Shown: piece after piece, positions 23,923-36,808 of the stretch
Layout: every line of letters begins with the position of its first letter
Position numbering within the stretch: position 1 is the first letter of the stretch
Origin: Bemisia tabaci
Lineage: Eukaryota; Arthropoda; Insecta; Hemiptera; Aleyrodidae
Direction: 5' to 3'
Length of the DNA: 64,000 bases
Assembly: GCF_918797505.1 (NCBI RefSeq)
Contig: NC_092794.1
Location: 64,827,345-64,891,344 of the forward strand
The notes under the pieces: generated by a model
Databases searched by the model: none
Told to the model about the DNA's origin: nothing
What the model saw: only the letters and a program-made list of their open reading frames with translations
Position numbers and translations under genes: made by a program

Positions 23923-24806
23923 GATTTGTCAATTTTGAAGTACTGAAAGTCGTACTTTGAAATACTCTCGTACTTGAAGCATTAATTCGCTGGAGCTATC
24001 TGCGGGGGAAGAGTGTGGAAGGAAATTACTACCACAAGTAAAGTTAGTACTTCCTCTCTCAGTCCTCTAGAATCTTGCGGGAGAGGGGGAAGGGGACAAG
24101 GGAGAGGACAAGTTCAACGCTAAAATTTGTTGATTTGGAACTAGTTATTAAGAGTATCACTTCTTCGGGAGCACTGAAAAAATTGTCTAATTTAAACGGT
24201 CTTAGTTTCAAAAATATCGACAATACAACTGCTTTTTTATACTAAATAATACTTGTATTGTTTTCAAGTTGCACGAGCTTATTATAAACATGATTTTTTT
24301 CTAGATTTTTCTCTTTTGATTTGATAAGAGGTAATTGTTGTTTTGCTGATTTTTTTCTTCTTTTTTATTCGTTTCAGTTCCACAAACAATAAGTTTCAGT
24401 GAGTTGAGTTTTGTAGCCCTGATAGTCGATTTAGTGGAAACGAAGTCACGTCATACTCAAATGTTCATGTCAAAGTAACAAGTTTGAAAAAGCAACTCTT
24501 CAAGGGGAGGATGAGTCAAATTATGTTCAATGTCAACGTCTCCCGCCTCCTCTCGTCTCACGTATGCGTGACTCCCATAACTCCCCTTCCCCAAATAGTA
24601 CATAAACATTTTCGCTCTCTTTTTTTAATCATCAAGAAAAAAGAATGAGGAGAAAAGAAAAATTAAAAATCGAGAATTAAAAATGGGAGGCTACCCGTAA
24701 CGAATGAACTAAACTTAACCGAACTTTTTAAAGGTACCATCGAAATTCAAATTTAATTGACAGCTGCTCCTCTGTGCATTTTGTTTCAAAGAGACACTAG
24801 TCAGCT

Positions 24807-25908
24807 CAGGCCCGGATTTACCTACTTGCCGCCCATAGGCCGCCTGTATTTTTCCGCCCCCTTCTCATTCGTTTTGAAACATCAATAGATCGTATTCGAC
24901 AGTGGTTCGATGTATCGTTGGGTTCAAAACAATAGAACATACCCTTAAACAAAAATTTTAGGATTTAATTCGGAAAAGCTGAATATGATAAAATCACTAA
25001 CAATTTCACTTTTCATTGCCATTTGGTACTCGAAAGAATAACAATTCGATCACATAAGACCCGTTACCTCAGATTTCTAAATTGACTTTTGAGGCTGTGG
25101 TTACATATTAACCCAATCGATATCCATATAATCTCACCTGTGTGATCTGTCGAATACGATCTATAAAAACCATTATGTGAACGTGCCGGTGGAGGAGGGG
25201 TGTATGAGACGCGTTTACTCGTGTTGGCCACATTTTTTGCGAAAGCCCTGTCAACGCTAACAAAAGTTCAGTTCCGTAAATCCATCTCTGTTTGGACAAG
25301 GCCTTCCATTTATAAAAAACGAACGAAAAAATTATGAAAGAACAAACACAAACGTGGTTAATAATTTCAACTTCCGCCGCTGCCCGACCGCACTGTGTTG
25401 GCGCAATGCGTGAAGTATTCATGCAGTCTCGTAGGCGCTATGCGTTTCACGCCGACCGCTGCTGACCACACTGTTTGGCGCAATGCGTGAAGTATTCATG
25501 CAGTCTTGTAGGCGCTATGCGTTTCAGGCCGACTGCTGCTGATCGCAGTATGTTTGACGCATTGCGTGAAGTATTCATGCAGTCTTGTAGGCGCTATGTG
25601 TTTCAGGCCGACCGCCGCACCGCTCCGTTCCAGGTCAAATTGAGTGTTTGGTTTCTCTCTTAACTCGACTAGTTAATGGTAATGTCTCTTGTATCACCGA
25701 AAGACGACGAAATTAGAAATTACTATACTTTCACACTCAAGAAATGAGAGATTTTGTCGCCTTTTTCGTTTGTAATTTATTTTCTGAATCCGATTTTTCT
25801 CTCTCTTTTTTTGATCCCTACATTCAAAAAGATTGCAAAATTTGCCGCCCCCTACATTTTGCTGCCATGGGACGTGGCCCATGTGGCCACCCCCTTAATC
25901 CGGCCCTG
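24807..25908. mobile_element. 1.1-kb non-autonomous hAT-like element with internal tandem array, perfect 8-bp duplication
   Basis: Ends are CAGGCCCGGATTTACC and TTAATCCGGCCCTG, flanked by AGTCAGCT on both sides (24799-24806 and 25909-25916). Both subterminal regions are rich in GCCGCCC/GGCGGC and CCCATG. The middle holds three 77-79 bp units starting at 25404, 25481 and 25560. It has no transposase frame, so it must have been moved in trans. An inverted relative is at 40649. Confidence 0.88.
25380..25622. repeat. Three tandem 77-79 bp units inside the 1.1-kb element
   Basis: Each unit reads GCAATGCGTGAAGTATTCAT, then GCAGTCTtGTAGGCGCTATG, then CGTTTCAGGCCGACcGC. The open frames across the units (such as 25475-25663) come from the repetition and are not a gene. 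Confidence 0.85.
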
Positions 25909-26424
25909 AGTCAGCTTAATGTTTTCATGTCTACATTTTTCGATTAGACTTGATCTTCTTATTGCATTCCTATCTAATTAAACTCCATTCACGAAGACTC
26001 ATTTTCTCAACCACTTGATGTGCTTCAACTAGTTTCGTGTGGTAAAACAAAAAAAAAGCTCTGAAAAATTGAAACAAATGTCACACTTGTAAAACTTACT
26101 GAAACACACAGATTGTGAAATAGAATAGTTTTAATCCCGCTTTACGAAGTTACAGATTTTCAGTCATACTTAACCCATATGAAATACACCTGAGACGCTT
26201 GTCTTTTCAAAAAACGTATTTCTATTGCTCAAAATGTCGTCGTCTATTTTCTTCTAATAGTTCAGCTGAAAGTTTTATGAACAAACATCAAGTACGAGTA
26301 ATATCTTCCAGAAAAATCAAATGTAGGTAAAATATGAAATTTAGAGTCCCCGCTGTTAAGCTATCCAGCAGCCATTCTTGTTTTACGATCGACATTAATT
26401 TGATCTATGACCTATTCGAAAATC

Positions 26425-27010
26425 TTGTCTCGGGGTACCTTTTAGGAAGAGTAGGCCCATAGATGGACCCACCTCTGATTGGCTTAGCAATGGTGCCATG
26501 CCTTCATTGAGCTCTTAGGACGAAAAAGAAAAATGGCGGAAGTTGTATGCAGATGATTTTAATGTGCAGATAATGAGGTATTATTTGCTTGTATTGTCGT
26601 GAACTATACTCAAATTACACAGTTAGGCGGCTATAATTGAGGGGCCTGGAGGACAAGGCGCATAAGTACAGTTTTTGAAAACTTGAGGTATATTCATGAA
26701 CTCATCTAAAACTAGTTTGAAATTATATTCTATGGAAAATTCGCGATTAAAATCCAAATTTAAAGCATCGAAAAGTGGGTTAGGACTCCCTTTCCGCCAT
26801 AATGCTTCATGTAATTTCGAACCATTAAACACGTATTTCTTAAGATAGCAAAAACTGCACTTTTGCGCCTTGTATTCCTTGTAAGCCCCTTAATTAGTTT
26901 TCAAATGTGCATGACATTTGAAAAAATCTAATGACAAAGTTGTTAACAGGTGCAGCAGGTGTTACGTGTTAAAAGGTTGGCAACGAATCCTTCTCACCCG
27001 CTCCCACCTA
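26425..27010. repeat. Dispersed repeat, uninterrupted copy
   Basis: CTCTGATTGGC, AAATGGCGGAAGTTGTATGC, CTTGTATTGTCG and AGGTGCAGCAGGTGttA..GTTGGCAACGAATCC align in order with 43555-44012. The inside (26600-26850) is more diverged. Confidence 0.5.
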
Positions 27011-27891
27011 GAGCTGCCGCCTTTTTTATCCGAAAGGTCACCTCAAGACCCAACAACCAACTCCTCCCTATGACGGTACTCTAGTCTTTACCCAAGTCTT
27101 TGAAAAAATCCGAGACTTTTTCATTGCAGTTTGGTAGCACCGTGGCAGTAACTAAGGCGAAATTTTCGGTTTAATTTGTCGCAATTTTATTCACGCTCTG
27201 ATAAACAGTTCGATAAAGCAATGCACGGCGGCAAAGAGCCTCCAAAACTGTCCATTAATTACTTTTTTCCGCTTCTTTATTTTAAGTGCTGTATGCGTTT
27301 GTTAAATTAGCGCCAAATGAGAGTCCAGCCACCAAACTCATTTGAAATATGATTGAATTGCCTATTACACGCATTCAACTAGTGTTCGAGGACTAACCAT
27401 CTTGATAAAAGTTTTTTATTATATGTCTTCTTCCTCTCTTTTTACCACCCCTTTATTACTATTGTCAATGTATTGATAATGCAGAAGAGCAGATGAGTAT
27501 TCCCAAAACCGCTTGCATCGATAAACTGATAAATCAATCAATATGGCAGGCTAGGAATGTTTGCAAGGTTACAGTACAATTTCCTGAAGTAAGATTTCGT
27601 GAAAAAACCAAGAAGTTCGGTGAAAAGTTCAAAACGTTCCAGTTATGAGAAAAAGCTAATCGTAATCCGACCAGTCAAAAGCCGACATTATTTGCTTGAA
27701 GCCGAGTTCAGCTAATCAGAAAGCTTCGTTCCCCACCCTACGTCACCAGAATAACCCGCTAAAAATATCATATCGTTTTAAACAGGTCCCATTTTTGGAA
27801 TTTTCGAAAAGGGTTTTCTTTGCCATTCAGGGGTTAAGACAAATCTGGAAAAATCCTCGAGGCTTAGTTAATTCCCTACTTTCAACATAAG

Positions 27892-27929
<38 letters not shown>

Positions 27930-29872
27930 GCCATTGACCCATTTATTGTCGAAAACTGTATTTTAGCCTGTTGTTACTCTTCTCCTCATTTTTCTATCCA
28001 GCAATGGATGAATTTGTACTGATGCAACCCCAGATACCTAATATCCTTACGAGAATCGTTTTGATTTTTCACGTCATAATTTTCTTGGCAACGTCCTCTA
28101 ATCTCTGCAAAGCATTATGATACTGACCATAAGTAACCAAACGGGTCCAAGGCAAACTTAATCCATCCACATGCGTTTAAGGTTTCAAAGGAAAACGTGT
28201 GCATGGAATAATTTTTGCATTTGACTGCATGCAGTAGTATGAGTTAGAAAGATAGACGTGAGATTAGCCTTCTTCTTTTATTACAGTATTTAATTAATAC
28301 AATTTTGTTCAGTCTAAAATGTCGCTATAAAATGTTTGAGAAATGTATTTAATTACCTTTACTTTAGAGATACATCAAAATTTGTAATGTCACATTTCCA
28401 AATAGTAAATTGTATAAATTTTTTTTGTTCAAAATTCTGTCTTTAGGAAATTTAATGAGCGTAGAGGAGAGAAGAAGAAATCGGATTTACGACGAAGTCA
28501 ATTGCTTCAAAATTTCTGAAACAACCGCATCGACAGTTTACGCTTTTAAAAAAACCGCTGTCAACTGTTTATTTTGTTTTCTGTTTTAACCGCTTTCTCA
28601 AAACATTCTTCTGCCTTGTCATTAATTTAAATGGGATCTTTAACTCATCGAGTTTCGCCTACACTACATCGAGGCCGTTCAAATTCATGGAAACAGCAGA
28701 TTGACACTCTAGGCTTCAACACGTACCATGCATGCTGAATCGAACAAATGTGTTGTGATTTTAATTTCTAATTTTACGCAAGTGAGACAAAATTAGATTT
28801 TCAAAACATAAAAAAAAAAAAACAAACAAAAAAACAAAAAAAAATCGAGAAACGCCAAATGAGTACTGAATACCATCATGAGGTAGATATGAAAATTATA
28901 CTCTCTAAAATATGCACTTCATGGTTGTCCCAGCAAGTCATTCCTTGATTCAAAGTTAAGGTTCAACTACCTATAATATAAAGCGAATGGATTTCAAAAT
29001 TTATTTAAGACTATAAAAGAGGCAATGCGTCATAGTGAGTGCTATAAAACAACATGTATATATACATGCATATATATTTAAGAATATATGAGTTTCTAGG
29101 CTATATTTTGTGTGCAAATACCTTGGCGCAGGGTATTATTCTGTTCTCTCTCTACTTCGGATAAAGTAAAAAAAACAAAAGTAGAAGTTGCTACATCCAT
29201 CTCTTTACAATATTGCTCCTTACAATTCAAGCATTTTTGCACACGGACTTTTAGGAGTTACGCGATAAAAGAAATGATCCAGCGGGTGAAGCTGCCAATT
29301 CACCTACCAATTTTTTCTGGCGTAAAAATGATCGATATTTTATACTTGTTACAATATCCAGCAACTCTGACACAAGCCATGTTGCCAAACAATGGGAGAA
29401 ACTTGCAAAAATTCAATTGAAAACATTTTATAGTAGACGAATTTCCGCACCGAAAATGTAACTTATGACAATGTTGCCACATTTCTGCCACACAGCTAGG
29501 TCTGCGCTGACACCGTGCTTAAGAATCCTCGCGATTGGGCATCTTCGTGACTCAGAACCGGATCGGATTGTCGTCACCGGGTCACCGTGATCTTGAATAT
29601 GATAATTTTATGGTAACTAAAAATTTGCAGACTCCTGCGTGAACCATCAGGCGTTGCCAAGTTTGACACGAACATTCTTAACTCGATGTGCTATCGAACA
29701 ATCAGTCTACGTTAACTGCAAGTGGACTGATTGTGAGTTTTATTGGAATTCCTGGGTTCAAAAGTTGTTATCACTTACGTCTACGGTAGATATATAAAAT
29801 CAGAAAATCCTTTTAAGGACAAAATATGATTAAAAATGACACTCATATGTAAATAACAAGTAATTAATGTAC
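27011..29872. other. Intron 1 stretch without recognised feature
   Basis: AT-rich, with the poly-A run at 27896 and a short fragment at about 29632-29690 resembling the left end of the AAGAACGCCGTATGA MITEs (CTGCGTGAACCATCAGGCGT). No exon-like frame. Confidence 0.45.
27896..27927. repeat. Poly-A run (32 bases)
   Basis: Homopolymer in intron 1 with no recognised element upstream. Confidence 0.9.
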
Positions 29873-29969
29873 GTAACAAGGTGGAGAAATGGTGCTGGGT
29901 CCACACCATTTCGCGGGGAAAACAAAGCCAAGACGTTCCAAAAACTCCACCATTTCTCCACCTTGCTAC
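29873..29969. mobile_element. Palindromic MITE with GTAACAAGGTGG ends, short copy
   Basis: GTAACAAGGTGGAGAAATGG and CCATTTCTCCACCTTGCTAC are inverted ends. Subterminal GGTCCACACCATTTCGCGGG and AACAAAGCCAA are shared with the longer copy at 62552. Confidence 0.75.
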
Positions 29970-30999
29970 ATACAGTTCGGGCCACTTCTTAGGGGTTTTT
30001 TTTTCCAAGCGTAATTAATGTGCCTAACATATTGCAATTTATCAAGTTAAAAGTTTACCTAATTTACCTAATTTCATGAATTTCTTAGATCAAGTTGTAC
30101 CTTGGTCAGTCTGTTAATAATTCTGAAAAAAAGATGATATTAAATTTTGATTCTGGACCGGTTTATATAGATCAATACCTAACTCCGATTATGAGCTAGC
30201 ATAGTTGCCGTGGTGAAGAACAGGTTTCAGAGTTGCTACTTTTTATACATTTCACCGAGTTAATGATTCAGTCGCGTTAAATCATTCTTTTTTGACAACT
30301 ATGGTGTGGTTTGGACGGGGATTTCTCCACATTAATAAGGGTATCATAGTTTGACTGGTCATCAGAGCTTACACAGATTTGACTCCTATATCTGCATGTG
30401 AGATAGATCAGACTCAATTTTTTTACGCAACGTAGATTTTTAGCTTGACTTGGAACACCCGAAAGGATAGCTCGACATAAGAATACAGAAAGAAAGGAAA
30501 TTAATGAGTATGGATGCTTGCGTGTATACGAAATCAAGTACTTTGCATGAATTCGGTCTCGCTCAGATTACTTAACAAGGTTTAATTAATTCATCAACTG
30601 TGTTAGCTCTCGGTCATCTGGATAAAAAACTTGTCGATGAAAGAGCAAAATTGAGCTGATAACAAAACCGACCGCGCTATAAGGTAGATATATCATCAAT
30701 TTTTTTTTCATTTTTAGACGGAAAGAGGGGGGAGGGACAACGAATGCTTGGAGGAATCCAGCTTCGGTGATGAGGTGCCGCATACGATCATTTCTTCGGG
30801 GAAATTTCTAAGGTGGGGGTTGGGGTGGCGGTTTTTTTGAGGCTCATGAGGACACCTCAAAGAATTATGAATGTTACCGAGTAAATTAAAAAGCTGTAAA
30901 TACGAGTTTGAACTTGCGGTTTCGGGATCATGCGTAGGTTGCTGAGTGAACAAATGACGAGACCTTCGATTTCAAATTCTTAAATAATTATTCTGAAAC

Positions 31000-31163
31000 T
31001 AGTGGCGTGGCATGATTTGCGATATGTCGATTGATCTGCCATTTAAAACTATGAAAAAGGATCGATTTACAGGGTGTTCGCAACAAACACCTAAATAATC
31101 GATTCTTTACCATAGTTTCAAATGAGGAAATATCGATAATCGATCATTCACGCCTCGCCACTG
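31000..31163. mobile_element. hAT-like MITE, CAGTGGCGTGGC family, perfect 8-bp duplication
   Basis: Ends are TAGTGGCGTGGC and GCCTCGCCACTG, flanked by TCTGAAAC on both sides (30992-30999 and 31164-31171). Confidence 0.88.
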
Positions 31164-32470
31164 TCTGAAACCCGTAAAAAATCTCAACCGCTGAAAATAT
31201 TTGGTATTTTTTGGACGAATTACACCAGAATCAACCTGACTCCACTATTTCTTGCATAATTTCACGTCATGTTTCTTTTTTTATGGAAAATCAAAAGGAC
31301 ACAATGCTTTAAAACTTTGAGCATTTTTCAAAAATAATAGAGAAATAGACTCAGAAAAACTTAGGTCGGAAGTGTTGTACTTTTTCTTACGAACGTATAA
31401 AATAACAAGAGGAAATTGGACAACGTCCAATGAAATTCAGTTGATTCTGAGTGAATCTGTCTATTTCACGGTTTGAATCTTTCGCGGGCAAAATGGATCT
31501 TCGGTGCAAAATTTGAAAAGTTATCCGGACATAAATCACTAACGGGAAATCTGGCAGCGACGTCGGCTTGTATGAGAATGCTAAATATCTTGAAAACTCA
31601 GCAACTGCGCCTAACGAAATGTGTGTGACAAAAGGAGTTATTCAAAGTTCGCGCAAATCCTCTGTTAGATGCTCGCACTGAAGCTGTTAAGTTCATGGGT
31701 ATACATTTAAATTGGGGGGGGGGGAGGGGGGTTGGAGTATAAGAAATAAAACATGAGACTTCAGGGACAAGCTATTCTAATTACCGCACGTGGGTGTCGA
31801 AAATTTTAATGCTCGATTTGTTTGGAATATTCGGCTTATTATTCGATATTTCGATTATTCCATCGATGATTCCATCATACTCGGTGGAGACTTTTAAATA
31901 TGTAAAATTGCATTGAAATATGCTAAATTGGCACTGAGGGTCGTTTTAAAATATGGGCATTGGACGAGGTCAAGAGGCTTTAGAGCGCTCGTTTAATATC
32001 TCAGTATGTAATAACTTGAGCGGCAAAAAATTACAGGAAACAATATGAGCCCGAATTTCTTGTGCGCATTCAAAGATATTTCCCGGTTGGCAATGCGATT
32101 AAAAAAATGATCATCTTTCTACGTTTAAAGTCTTAGTGTTAAAATCAAAGAGGATTTTCTTAAAATACGATGTGAGAGTGACTTTGTTCATCGAGAATTT
32201 TCGATTCGACCGCCCATTTTCAGTTCATGGCGATCCTTGAAAGTTGGCAAGACATGGCCTCGACTAATTAACTACCGTGCTAACAATAAGTCAAAGAGTA
32301 GAAATCCATATTTTTCCTAAAGTCTACTACTTGCAAAATATAACTCTAATCATTGAAATTTCTAAGAATGAAATACCCTTTTTCTACGTAAAAGCTAAAA
32401 TTTAAAAATTCACGCCGATGATTACGGATAAAGTTGCGACCTCCCCATAAAACCTCACAGATAAAAAACA

Positions 32471-32696
32471 CACACCGAGAAAAAGCTATGGCTTATACAC
32501 CGATTAGTGGTTCATATGGAACACCACTAATTGTAGTAAAGACAACATATAATAATAGCACATATGCCTCAGTGATGGTCCGAGATATCTCAGTATGATC
32601 CACAGACTGAGAATCGTTAGTTCATTTACGACTTTTAGTGGTGTTCCATAATGAACCACTAATTGGTTTATAAAGCCATAGATTTTTCTCCGTGTA
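32471..32696. mobile_element. Palindromic MITE with ACACCGAGAAAAA ends
   Basis: ACACCGAGAAAAAGCTATGGC and GCCATAGATTTTTCTCCGTGT, with GATTAGTGGTTCATATGGAA inverted by TTCCATAATGAACCACTAAT. Confidence 0.75.
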
Positions 32697-32773
32697 CTTT
32701 ATTTGCAATTTATTCTAAAATTGAACCCCTGCACTTGTAACTTACTTGCCTAGTACGACAGTTAAGTGCACTT

Positions 32774-32855
32774 ATGTAAAATAATCGATTTTTTTATAAT
32801 CGAGTCAAATGGAAGAAAATCATCAGTGTTGCCGATTTTTTGCACTTGGAACATT
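32774..32855. mobile_element. Fragment related to the CAGTGGCGATTTT MITE family
   Basis: Short remnant with AATAATCGATTTTT, GTCAAATGGAAG and CAGTGTTGCCGATTTT. The ends cannot be placed. Confidence 0.4.
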
Positions 32856-33313
32856 TGTTGGGGCTTGTAGGTTAACGTAGTTAACTATTCCCCGAGTCAG
32901 CAAAATTAAAGGAATTAAAATGATAGATTGCAAGGAAAGTTGCGTTTGCGTAGCCTACGATTCCGTCCACAGCAAAAACTCCTCGACTCCACATAAAATT
33001 TGTTTTTTTCTCCACCACGTACTGCTCTCTAATGAGAAAATTCAATTGCCACAAGGCTCCATTTTTTAATTTTAATTTTCTAATGATGTGACGGACATGT
33101 ATCGAAAAAATGAAGGCTGAATATTTGTTAGGTTCTCTGCGAAACAGCATTTGTCAGAAAAAAATTGAAAAAGTATTGAACGGAGCTACGGCATTTTTAC
33201 TTTGGACTGCAGTAAGTGGGGTAGCCAGCGGTGGTTTTCGATTCCTTCTTTTAGATAAACGCCGGGGAGACTTCTTGCAGCGGGCAAACCAGCGATTAAG
33301 TAAACGAACGCCC

Positions 33314-33478
33314 CAGTGGCGTGGCGTGCTTTGCGATTTATCGATTGTTATGCCATTTAAACCTATGGAAAAGGATCGATAAACAGGGTGTTCGCAGCGA
33401 ACACCTTTATAATCGATTCTTTACCATAGATTTAAATGACATAACAATCGATATATCGCAATTCACGCCACGCCACTG
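33314..33478. mobile_element. hAT-like MITE, CAGTGGCGTGGC family, perfect 8-bp duplication
   Basis: Ends are CAGTGGCGTGGC and GCCACGCCACTG, flanked by GAACGCCC on both sides (33306-33313 and 33479-33486). With the copy at 12478 it is the best-preserved member. Confidence 0.9.
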
Positions 33479-33950
33479 GAACGCCCGATCCGCTTAACGA
33501 TCGGTCCGGGTTGACGCAGCCTCAAAGTTATAGTGGGGAGGAAACAGTTTTCCAGGCAGGCAAACAACAAACAACTGGCGAAAAACTAAACACCATAAGA
33601 AACAAACAACCGTCAAGATCCAAACCGAAGTGGAGCGAGGGAGATGATATAGAGGGCAAAATCGATCCCCGGCATCAAAACAGAGTCGAACATAAACAGA
33701 GGCAGTTCCAGCAGCATCTTCCCATTCGAAAACAGTAAACCCGTGCATTGAACATCCACCTCCTCAACGCCTTGCAAACGGGAGTTTCATTCGACAGGAA
33801 CAAGTGAATTGAAACGGTTTCCGATGCTCTACATAAATAACGTGAACGAGAGACTCAACTCTCAAATTCACTTCAAACCCACTTTTTTAATGCTCGAAAT
33901 GCATTATGCTTGAATTTACGGACAAAATAGATGAAGTTAGGGTGACATAG

Positions 33951-34202
33951 TGCCGTGCTAAGGAAGAACGCCGTATGAGCCTTCAGACGTTGCCAGATTT
34001 ACTTCAATAAAACCAGAATTTTCCGGGAAAATCGGGAATATTTTTCGTCAAGTTTTTCAGACAATTTTGTTTGAATTTTTATCTAAAATATCTGAAAATT
34101 TTAAAGTAGAAATATGAATAACTTTTCGCAAAAATACTTGTTTTATCCGGAGAAATTTGGCAACTCTCGAATGTTCATACGGCGTTCTTCCTTAGCACGG
34201 CA
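33951..34202. mobile_element. MITE with TGCCGTGCTAAGGAAGAACG ends, best-preserved copy
   Basis: 252 bp. The terminal repeat of about 28 bases is perfect: TGCCGTGCTAAGGAAGAACG on the left and CGTTCTTCCTTAGCACGGCA on the right. CATAG occurs at both flanks (with one extra G on the right). The inside is AT-rich and non-coding. Confidence 0.85.
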
Positions 34203-34330
34203 GCATAGTATGCACGCGCATTATGAGAGTATATTCATTCATTGATAACACTGGAGCGCATCTCAGGGTTTGGTTCTTTTTTGTGCACAATTATACTTAT
34301 GAATAATAAATCAATTTATATCAAGTTCAT

Positions 34331-34690
34331 ATCAGTTCGAATCCAATTTTTGGTGCAGGCAACACGAGATTTCACGTGATTGAATAGTACCTAGTACCGT
34401 AATGAAATAAGACGCTTACCCGGAAAAAGAAGCTTTTAACCAAACAGAAAGTGGTCAATTTAATATAGCATATCAGTTCGCCTTCAATTTTTAGTGCAGG
34501 CATCACGAGCTCCCACGTGATCGAATAGTGGTATCGCTATGAAATAACACGCTAACTCGGAACTCGTTCAAACTAGAAGTTTTTACCAAACAGGAAGAGT
34601 TTACTTTACCTCTATATCAGTTCGCCTTCAATGTTTAGTGCAGGCAACACGAGCTCATATGTGGTCGAATAGTGGTATCAACCCCCGTTT
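34331..34690 (+). repeat. Tandem array of about 142-bp units, 2.5 copies
   Basis: ATCAGTTCG begins units at 34331, 34472 and 34616 (spacings 141 and 144). Each continues with CAATTTTTAGTGCAGGC, ACACGAGCTC, CACGTGaTCGAATAGTGGTAT and ATGAAATAA.ACGCT. The third unit stops after AATAGTGGTATCA. Related single or double units are at 39407 and 9868. Confidence 0.8.
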
Positions 34691-36037
34691 AATAATCAGG
34701 CATGATATATAGTAGAAAACACAGGCTCGATTTTATCTTTCGATCGAAGTATGTCGATCAAAACAATCTCGGTTTACTGTCCCTGTAAATTCCAGTAAAT
34801 TACTCTATTGTTGAAGTGATACATTATTAAAGTTAAAATTGATTGCAAAGCATGCAGACCCGATACTTTGGTCACGGTCTGTTTGCTGGCTTTTGGCTAA
34901 AAAATGTCTCGGTTTCCCATCATTTTCTTGAGAAAAGGCGCAAGCCAAAAATCTCAAAACAACCTAATGGAGAGGTACTAAAAATTTGCCGCCGAAAAAG
35001 TTAAAATCGAAACTTTCAAACAAATACCAACCCATGAGATCATTGATTCAGCCTCTCTCTAATGACGTGGAATGGTAAGTCCAACGCTGCGCTCATTGGC
35101 GTAAACCATCACACCTTCATTATTTTTTGCATATGCGAACTTGCGTAGTCATAGGGCAGGAATAATTGTATGTGTGCGTCAGTATCAAGCGCATTGCGTC
35201 CATGCGTTGAGATCCGAGGGTTTTATTCCTAATCCTAAAGTTTTATTTCAAAAGTAGATTTTTTCCTCATTTTTTCTGTCACTGCTCAAGTAATGCGCCT
35301 TTGTTAAATGAACTCATTTTTTCTTGCATTCTATTTTGGATTTGAATCCACGAATTTTCATAGATCATTCCATCGAAGTAGAAACAGAAAGAAAGAAAAA
35401 AAAATCACGGGAGTTTTCGATAAGCACTCGTAATGATATTTTTTGCGAGGGCAATAACACATCACCAATAGAGTAAAAAGTCACGATCAACTCACGCAAT
35501 ATTTTACTTTTAAACGACTTGTGAGTTCGGAGAATTTGACACAAAAAACCATGTAGAGTTTCCTTCATGTAACCTTTCGAAACTCCAAAGGCCGATCCCG
35601 GCTGCAGAATAGAGAAGTAGTTTTACGTCTCTTCATTCTAAGTTATTAAGCAGCAGAGCGGAATATTCTGCTGAGAGCCGGTAGCATATGTTCAAATCCG
35701 ATTCTGTTGCTAAAGTCGGGTGTAGAGTACGTGAAGTGTTAACCTAAATTTTGTATGAATATGGGAAGTAGAACACACAGTAAATCATACTTCAGGTTAA
35801 TTTTATTTGGTTAGTTTTTCTTTCGGTTAAATTAACCAAATCTCCTCGTTGAAAAACCCCCAAACCTGTGAGAACAAAGGGCCTGTAAGAGGTCTCGGAG
35901 TAGGTTTCGGTTGATTCAACCAAAAAATTGATTCATCACGCCATTTTGTTTGATCTAACCTCATGGAAATAAACCCCAAAACACGAGCATTTTTAACTAC
36001 GGGTAAATTGGGTATCGCTGGGTAACAATATCGAAGT

Positions 36038-36190
36038 GTGAATCATCGGTTTTCGATATTTTTCCATTTGAAGCCATAGTAAAGAATCGATTACAAGGAG
36101 TTTGTTGCCAACAACATGATAGTCGATCATTTTACACGGGTTTGAATGGCAGATTCATTAACCATCGAAATTAAATCGAATTGTCATATC
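36038..36190. mobile_element. Degraded hAT-like MITE, CAGTGGCGTGGC family
   Basis: Only interior blocks remain (TCGATATTTTTCCATTTGAA, TAGTAAAGAATCGATTA, GATCATTTTACACGGGTTTG). The ends are eroded. Confidence 0.5.
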
Positions 36191-36379
36191 CTCATGGTGC
36201 GCTCTTTTCCGAGAGTACCTCCCAACTCGACAAATTGCAATTTTTACTGGCGCATAAACCTTCTAATAACCTAGATGGAATTATTTTTTTGCCCACTTTT
36301 AGTTTTGAAAAAAAGGATAGAATACAGTCATGACGCGACCTCAATTCTCGTGCTTAGTGCTCTCATGCTTAATGTGTAG

Positions 36380-36808
36380 AGGATTCACTAAGGAAAAACC
36401 CCGTATGAGTCTTCGGACGTTGCCAAATATCTTCTGAGATAACACGAATTTCCCGGAGAACTTGAAAATGATTTTCTTCCAAATTTCTACAGAATTTTGT
36501 TTCGGAATTCGATTTAAAGTTTCTGAAAATAATCGAAAACACAGGAAAATGCGGAAACAAGGCTAAAATACAAAATACAAAGGCAGGACGTTTTGGTACC
36601 TTACGGCACTATTATCAACTGCTAAAATAGAATTAAAAATAAAAAAGAAATTAAAATAAAAACCAGCAAACGGCGTTACACGGTGAAATTGGTATTAAAA
36701 ATCTTGGTTTCTGAAAATATTGAGGGAAAATATTCTTAGCTCTACCCGAAAAGCAATGTTCTGGCAACACTCGAGGGTTCATACGACGTTTTTGCGCTTA
36801 TCATGGCT
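36380..36808. mobile_element. Diverged copy of the TGCCGTGCTAAGG MITE carrying extra sequence
   Basis: CACTAAGGAAAAACCCCGTATGAG on the left and GGTTCATACGACGTTTTTGCG on the right. About 130 extra A-rich bases (36565-36700) sit in the middle compared with the 33951 copy. Confidence 0.6.

Noticed and set aside
25380..25622. CRISPR-like impression of regularly repeated blocks
   Set aside because: The units are contiguous tandem repeats of 77-79 bases without unique spacers, in a eukaryotic transposon.
25475..25663. Repetitive open frames in the 1.1-kb element, with similar frames at 40893-41279 and 57012-57596
   Set aside because: They arise from tandem units read in frame. The same peptides recur on different strands, and there is no transposase signature.
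34338..34350. GTTCGAATCC resembling a pol III B box, suggesting a SINE
   Set aside because: Only the first tandem unit has it. The other units read GTTCGCCTTC, so it is a chance match.
35640..35730. tRNA-like stretch with a B-box-like GTTCAAATCC
   Set aside because: No cloverleaf, no matching acceptor stem and no A box at the right distance.
35750..36003. Possible palindromic element with GGTTAATTT / AAATTAACC words
   Set aside because: The inverted words are short and irregular, and I could not place convincing ends or a duplication.
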